NCBI GenBank assembly: GCA_038087035.1
Contig: CP051187.1
Coordinates: 4,345,001-4,409,000, forward strand
Direction: 5' to 3'
Origin: Gloeotrichia echinulata CP02
Lineage (GTDB): Bacteria > Cyanobacteriota > Cyanobacteriia > Cyanobacteriales > Nostocaceae
DNA: 64,000 bases
The notes under the pieces are model-generated. The model was given only the letters and a program-made list of their open reading frames with translations. It made no database searches and had not been told where the DNA came from. Both the position numbers and the translations under genes were made by a program. This document shows positions 60,979 through 64,000 of the stretch, piece by piece (within the stretch, counting starts at the first letter, position 1; every line of letters starts with the position of its first letter).

Positions 60979-63900
60979 ATGACTATTTCTCTAGAGCAAA
61001 AATTCAATATCACTGAATTAGCCAGTATACTTGATATTTTAAATTGGCGAGCCAAAAATCAACCCAATAGGATGGCTTACACCTTTTTGGTGGATGGAAA
61101 AACCGAAGGGAAATGTCTGACATATCAGGGGTTACTACAGGAAGCCAAAGCGATCGCCGCTAAGTTGCAATCTTTGGTATTACCAGGTGAACGTGTATTA
61201 TTACTCTATCCATCTGGCTTAGAGTTTGTGAGTGGATTTTTTGGTTGTTTATTAGCAGGAGTTGTGGCAATTCCCGTTAATTTACCCAAAAAAAATCAGA
61301 AAATGGCAAGGTTGACTTCAATCATTGCTAATGCCCAATCTAGTCTGATTTTAACTAGCGAATCCCAATTAGAGGCTTTAAAAACCCAATTCCGGCCAAC
61401 AGATGTTACCTATCTAGCTACTGATACCTTAAACATCCAAAATAGTCATGATTGGGAACCAACACAGATTAAGAGTAATACCTTAGCATTTTTACAATAT
61501 ACCTCTGGCTCGACTGGCACTCCCAAAGGAGTAATGGTTAATCATGAAAATCTGTTAGAAACCTTACGGGATCTAGATTTAGGATGGGATCATGATGAAA
61601 ATAGCCGCATGGTAACATGGTTGCCAACTTTTCATGATATGGGGTTGATTTATGGGATGTTGCTTCCCCTTTATAAAGGATTCCCCTGCTATATGTTGCC
61701 CTCTATAGCCTTTTTGCAACGTCCCATTTGTTGGTTAAAAGCAATATCTAATTATGGTGCTACCCATACTGCTGCCCCTAATTTTGCCTATGCTCGTTGT
61801 GTAGATAAAATTACAGATGATCAGCTTCAAGATTTAAATTTAAGCAATTGGCAAGTAGCTTTAAATGGGGCTGAAACGGTCAGATATGAAATTCTCGCTG
61901 AATTTGCTCAAAAATTTGCTGCCTGTGGTTTTAAATTCAGTACATTATGTCCAGGTTATGGGTTAGCAGAAGCGACTTTAAAAGTAACGGCTGTCAGTAG
62001 AAATCAGTCTATTCAAGTTTGCCAAGTTGACAAAGAAGCTTTAAGTCGTAATCAAATTCTTTTTACTGAAGAAGTCGAAAATTCCCAACTTTTAGTTAGT
62101 TGTGGACAAACGGAAATTGAGACAGAAATTGCCATTGTTAATCCTCATACTTGCGAACGTTGTCAACCCTATGAAGTCGGGGAAATTTGGGTCAAAGGTA
62201 AAAGTGTAGCTCAAGGATATTGGCAACGTCCAGAAGCAACAGAACATACCTTTAAAGCAGTGATTGCAGATACTCTTGAAAGTCCCTATTTACGCACAGG
62301 AGACTTGGGCTTTCTCCATCAAGGGCAACTCTACGTCACGGGACGGCTCAAAGATATGATTATCATTCGTGGAGGTAATTATTATCCCCAAGATATTGAA
62401 CAGAGTGTTGAACAATGTCATCCAGATTTGCGCCATAGCTGTACAGCCGCCTTTGGTATAGAGATTGAGGGAGAAGAACGGTTAGTTATTGTTCAAGAAG
62501 TCGAAAGAACAGCCTTACGGAATTTTAACCAGCAAGAAGTAATAGAAACAATTCGTCGCACTGTTTTCCAAGACCACGAATTGCAAGCTTATGCCATTGT
62601 TTTAATTAAACCTGCTTCTATTCCCAAAACCTCTAGTGGGAAGATTCAGCGCCATGCTTGCCGCGATCAATTTTTAAACAATCAACTCAAATTAATTATA
62701 AATTCGACGATGCCCACCCTACAACAACCATTATCTAAACCAAAAGCTTCTACTACCGAAACCAGTCAACAAAAAGCGGATAAAATCCTGGATTGGTTAC
62801 GAGATTATGCCAAAAATCGCATTAATTCCCACTTAATTGATGATCGCCGTTGTGTTCCTCCCTACATTGTCATGGACTTTGGTAATCACGGGATTATGGG
62901 AATGCAGATTCCCGAACAATATGGGGGAATTGCTCTCAATAATCGTGATTTTATGCGGGTAATGGAACAAATATCTGCAATTGATCTCACCCTGGCTACA
63001 ATGGTGAGTCTCAATAATACTTTGGGTATTCGTCCGATTGTAAATTATGGAACAGAATCCATTAAGGAGCAATTACTACCTCTATTGGCAACTGGCAGAG
63101 AATTGTCTTCCTTTGGTATGACTGAACCAGAAGCAGGTGCAAATATTGGTGCAATTAGTACCGTTGCCATACCAGATGGTAAGGATCAATGGCGAATTCG
63201 CGGTATGAAGCGATGGAATGGTTCTGGATGGGCAGGAATGATTAATGTCTTTGTCCGTTTAATTGATCCTGAAGAATCTGGTAACAATGGCTTGACTGGG
63301 TTTATTGTTCGTCAAGGTACCCCTGGATTACGCTTAGGGAAAGAATCCTTAAGCATGGGATTACGAGGAATTATGCAAAATGCCATTTATTTCGATGATG
63401 TCCTCGTCACTAAAGAACAATTACTCGGAGAATTGGGCAATGGTACTGAACCCGCTGATGATGCTTTAGTATATGCCCGGTTAGGAATTGGCATGATGGG
63501 CGTTGGTGGTATGAAACGCTGCTTACAGTTAATGTTGCGCTATGCTTCCCGTCGCTCAGTCGCTACTGGTAGGTTACTAGAAAATCCCGTTACTATTGCC
63601 AAACTTGACCATTTAACTGGGGCAACAGTAGCAACAGAAAGTTTATTAAAATGTGTTACCACAGCTTTAGATAGTCAGGTCGCTGTACCACGAGAAATGG
63701 CAGTAATTGCCAAAATTGTTGGCGCTGATTATTTATGGGAAGCCGCCGATAGTTTAATGCAAATGATGGGAGGCAGAGGTTACATGGAAACCAATCTTGC
63801 CCCCCAAATTCTCCGGGATGCCAGAGTCTTACGCATCGGTGAAGGACCTAATGAAAGTTTGAAAATCTTTTTAGGTAAAAGCGTTACTCATACTCAAAAA

Positions 63901-64000
63901 CTGGCTGAATTTTTGGCAGATATCCTCGATGCACCTGAATTAGCATCCCAACTTCAAGAAGCAACCCAAGAGATTAATCAGCGTTGTCTTCAGTTGAAGA
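60979..64000 (+). CDS. Fatty acyl-AMP ligase fused to acyl-CoA dehydrogenase, 3' end beyond the window
   Basis: 1,007 codons are visible, still open at base 64000. Residues 1-575: FAAL, with LQYTSGSTGTPKGVMVNHEN (about 172-191), TWLPTFHDMGLIYGML, CPGYGLAEATLKVTAV and LKDMIIIRGGNYYPQDIE (about 457-474). After a Ser/Thr/Gln/Lys linker: an acyl-CoA dehydrogenase domain (about 595-990; FGMTEPEAGANIG, MMGGRGYMETN, RVLRIGEGPNES). FAAL loads a fatty acid onto an ACP; the dehydrogenase introduces a double bond. This combination starts hybrid lipopeptide or polyketide pathways. Start ATG 60979 with GAGGGGG in front. An ACP is expected just past the window. Confidence 0.92.
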   Translation, partial: MTISLEQKFNITELASILDILNWRAKNQPNRMAYTFLVDGKTEGKCLTYQGLLQEAKAIAAKLQSLVLPGERVLLLYPSGLEFVSGFFGCLLAGVVAIPVNLPKKNQKMARLTSIIANAQSSLILTSESQLEALKTQFRPTDVTYLATDTLNIQNSHDWEPTQIKSNTLAFLQYTSGSTGTPKGVMVNHENLLETLRDLDLGWDHDENSRMVTWLPTFHDMGLIYGMLLPLYKGFPCYMLPSIAFLQRPICWLKAISNYGATHTAAPNFAYARCVDKITDDQLQDLNLSNWQVALNGAETVRYEILAEFAQKFAACGFKFSTLCPGYGLAEATLKVTAVSRNQSIQVCQVDKEALSRNQILFTEEVENSQLLVSCGQTEIETEIAIVNPHTCERCQPYEVGEIWVKGKSVAQGYWQRPEATEHTFKAVIADTLESPYLRTGDLGFLHQGQLYVTGRLKDMIIIRGGNYYPQDIEQSVEQCHPDLRHSCTAAFGIEIEGEERLVIVQEVERTALRNFNQQEVIETIRRTVFQDHELQAYAIVLIKPASIPKTSSGKIQRHACRDQFLNNQLKLIINSTMPTLQQPLSKPKASTTETSQQKADKILDWLRDYAKNRINSHLIDDRRCVPPYIVMDFGNHGIMGMQIPEQYGGIALNNRDFMRVMEQISAIDLTLATMVSLNNTLGIRPIVNYGTESIKEQLLPLLATGRELSSFGMTEPEAGANIGAISTVAIPDGKDQWRIRGMKRWNGSGWAGMINVFVRLIDPEESGNNGLTGFIVRQGTPGLRLGKESLSMGLRGIMQNAIYFDDVLVTKEQLLGELGNGTEPADDALVYARLGIGMMGVGGMKRCLQLMLRYASRRSVATGRLLENPVTIAKLDHLTGATVATESLLKCVTTALDSQVAVPREMAVIAKIVGADYLWEAADSLMQMMGGRGYMETNLAPQILRDARVLRIGEGPNESLKIFLGKSVTHTQKLAEFLADILDAPELASQLQEATQEINQRCLQLK

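Overview
The window is chromosomal DNA of a filamentous, heterocyst-forming cyanobacterium (Nostoc/Anabaena-like order). Evidence: very many HIP1 palindromes (GCGATCGC), heptanucleotide tandem repeats typical of heterocystous strains, allophycocyanin (apcF), CP12, a cytochrome b6f small subunit (petL), a bicarbonate ABC transporter (cmpABCD), glutamine synthetase next to its small inactivating factor (glnA/gifA), and a patX-type gene whose product carries the RGSGR heterocyst-inhibition pentapeptide. I saw no tRNA, rRNA or CRISPR array.

Layout. 0-5.7 kb: end of moaA, an AAA ATPase fused to a PD-(D/E)XK nuclease, an orphan DUF433 protein, a VapBC-like toxin-antitoxin pair and a complete IS200/IS605 element (tnpA/tnpB) that appears to have landed exactly on the vapC stop codon. 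5.7-9.3 kb: a candidate bacterial NLR cell-death module. It has a STAND ATPase with TPR repeats and an upstream small helical (Bell-like) protein, and both carry the same short amyloid-like motif. 9.4-14 kb: an FAD oxidoreductase, patX, an IS605-derived element without any protein gene, a TnpB with an atypical active site, and a transposase remnant. 14-20.6 kb: core metabolism (methyltransferase, gifA, glnA, apcF, tlyA, cp12). 21-32.6 kb: a protein-arginine deiminase, a GTPase, selO, an acetyltransferase, pentapeptide protein, bioB, petL, aroB and a Uma2 endonuclease. 32.6-38.2 kb: a repeat-dense region around a second STAND protein (HTH-NACHT-HEAT), with MITEs inserted inside other MITEs. 38.2-51.5 kb: a zinc ribbon/winged-helix gene pair, glpK, a PAS-Crp regulator, a glycosyltransferase, pentapeptide and SGNH proteins, a small membrane protein and a PlsY-like/PEP-synthase fusion. 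52.3-58.1 kb: cmpABCD. 59-64 kb: a VOC dioxygenase, a nitroreductase and a large FAAL-acyl-CoA dehydrogenase gene that runs off the end, probably the start of a lipopeptide or polyketide cluster.

How the genes work together. gifA and glnA are convergent and each has a perfect TGTA-N8-TACA NtcA site upstream, as expected if NtcA activates glnA and represses its inhibitor. patX belongs to the HetR/PatS patterning circuit and has a TCCGGA (DIF-type) motif upstream. cmpABCD brings bicarbonate to the Calvin cycle, which CP12 switches off in the dark. The other main theme is small non-autonomous repeats. At least eight families can be delimited, several with terminal inverted repeats and target duplications, and three unrelated minisatellites all have a 21-bp period.
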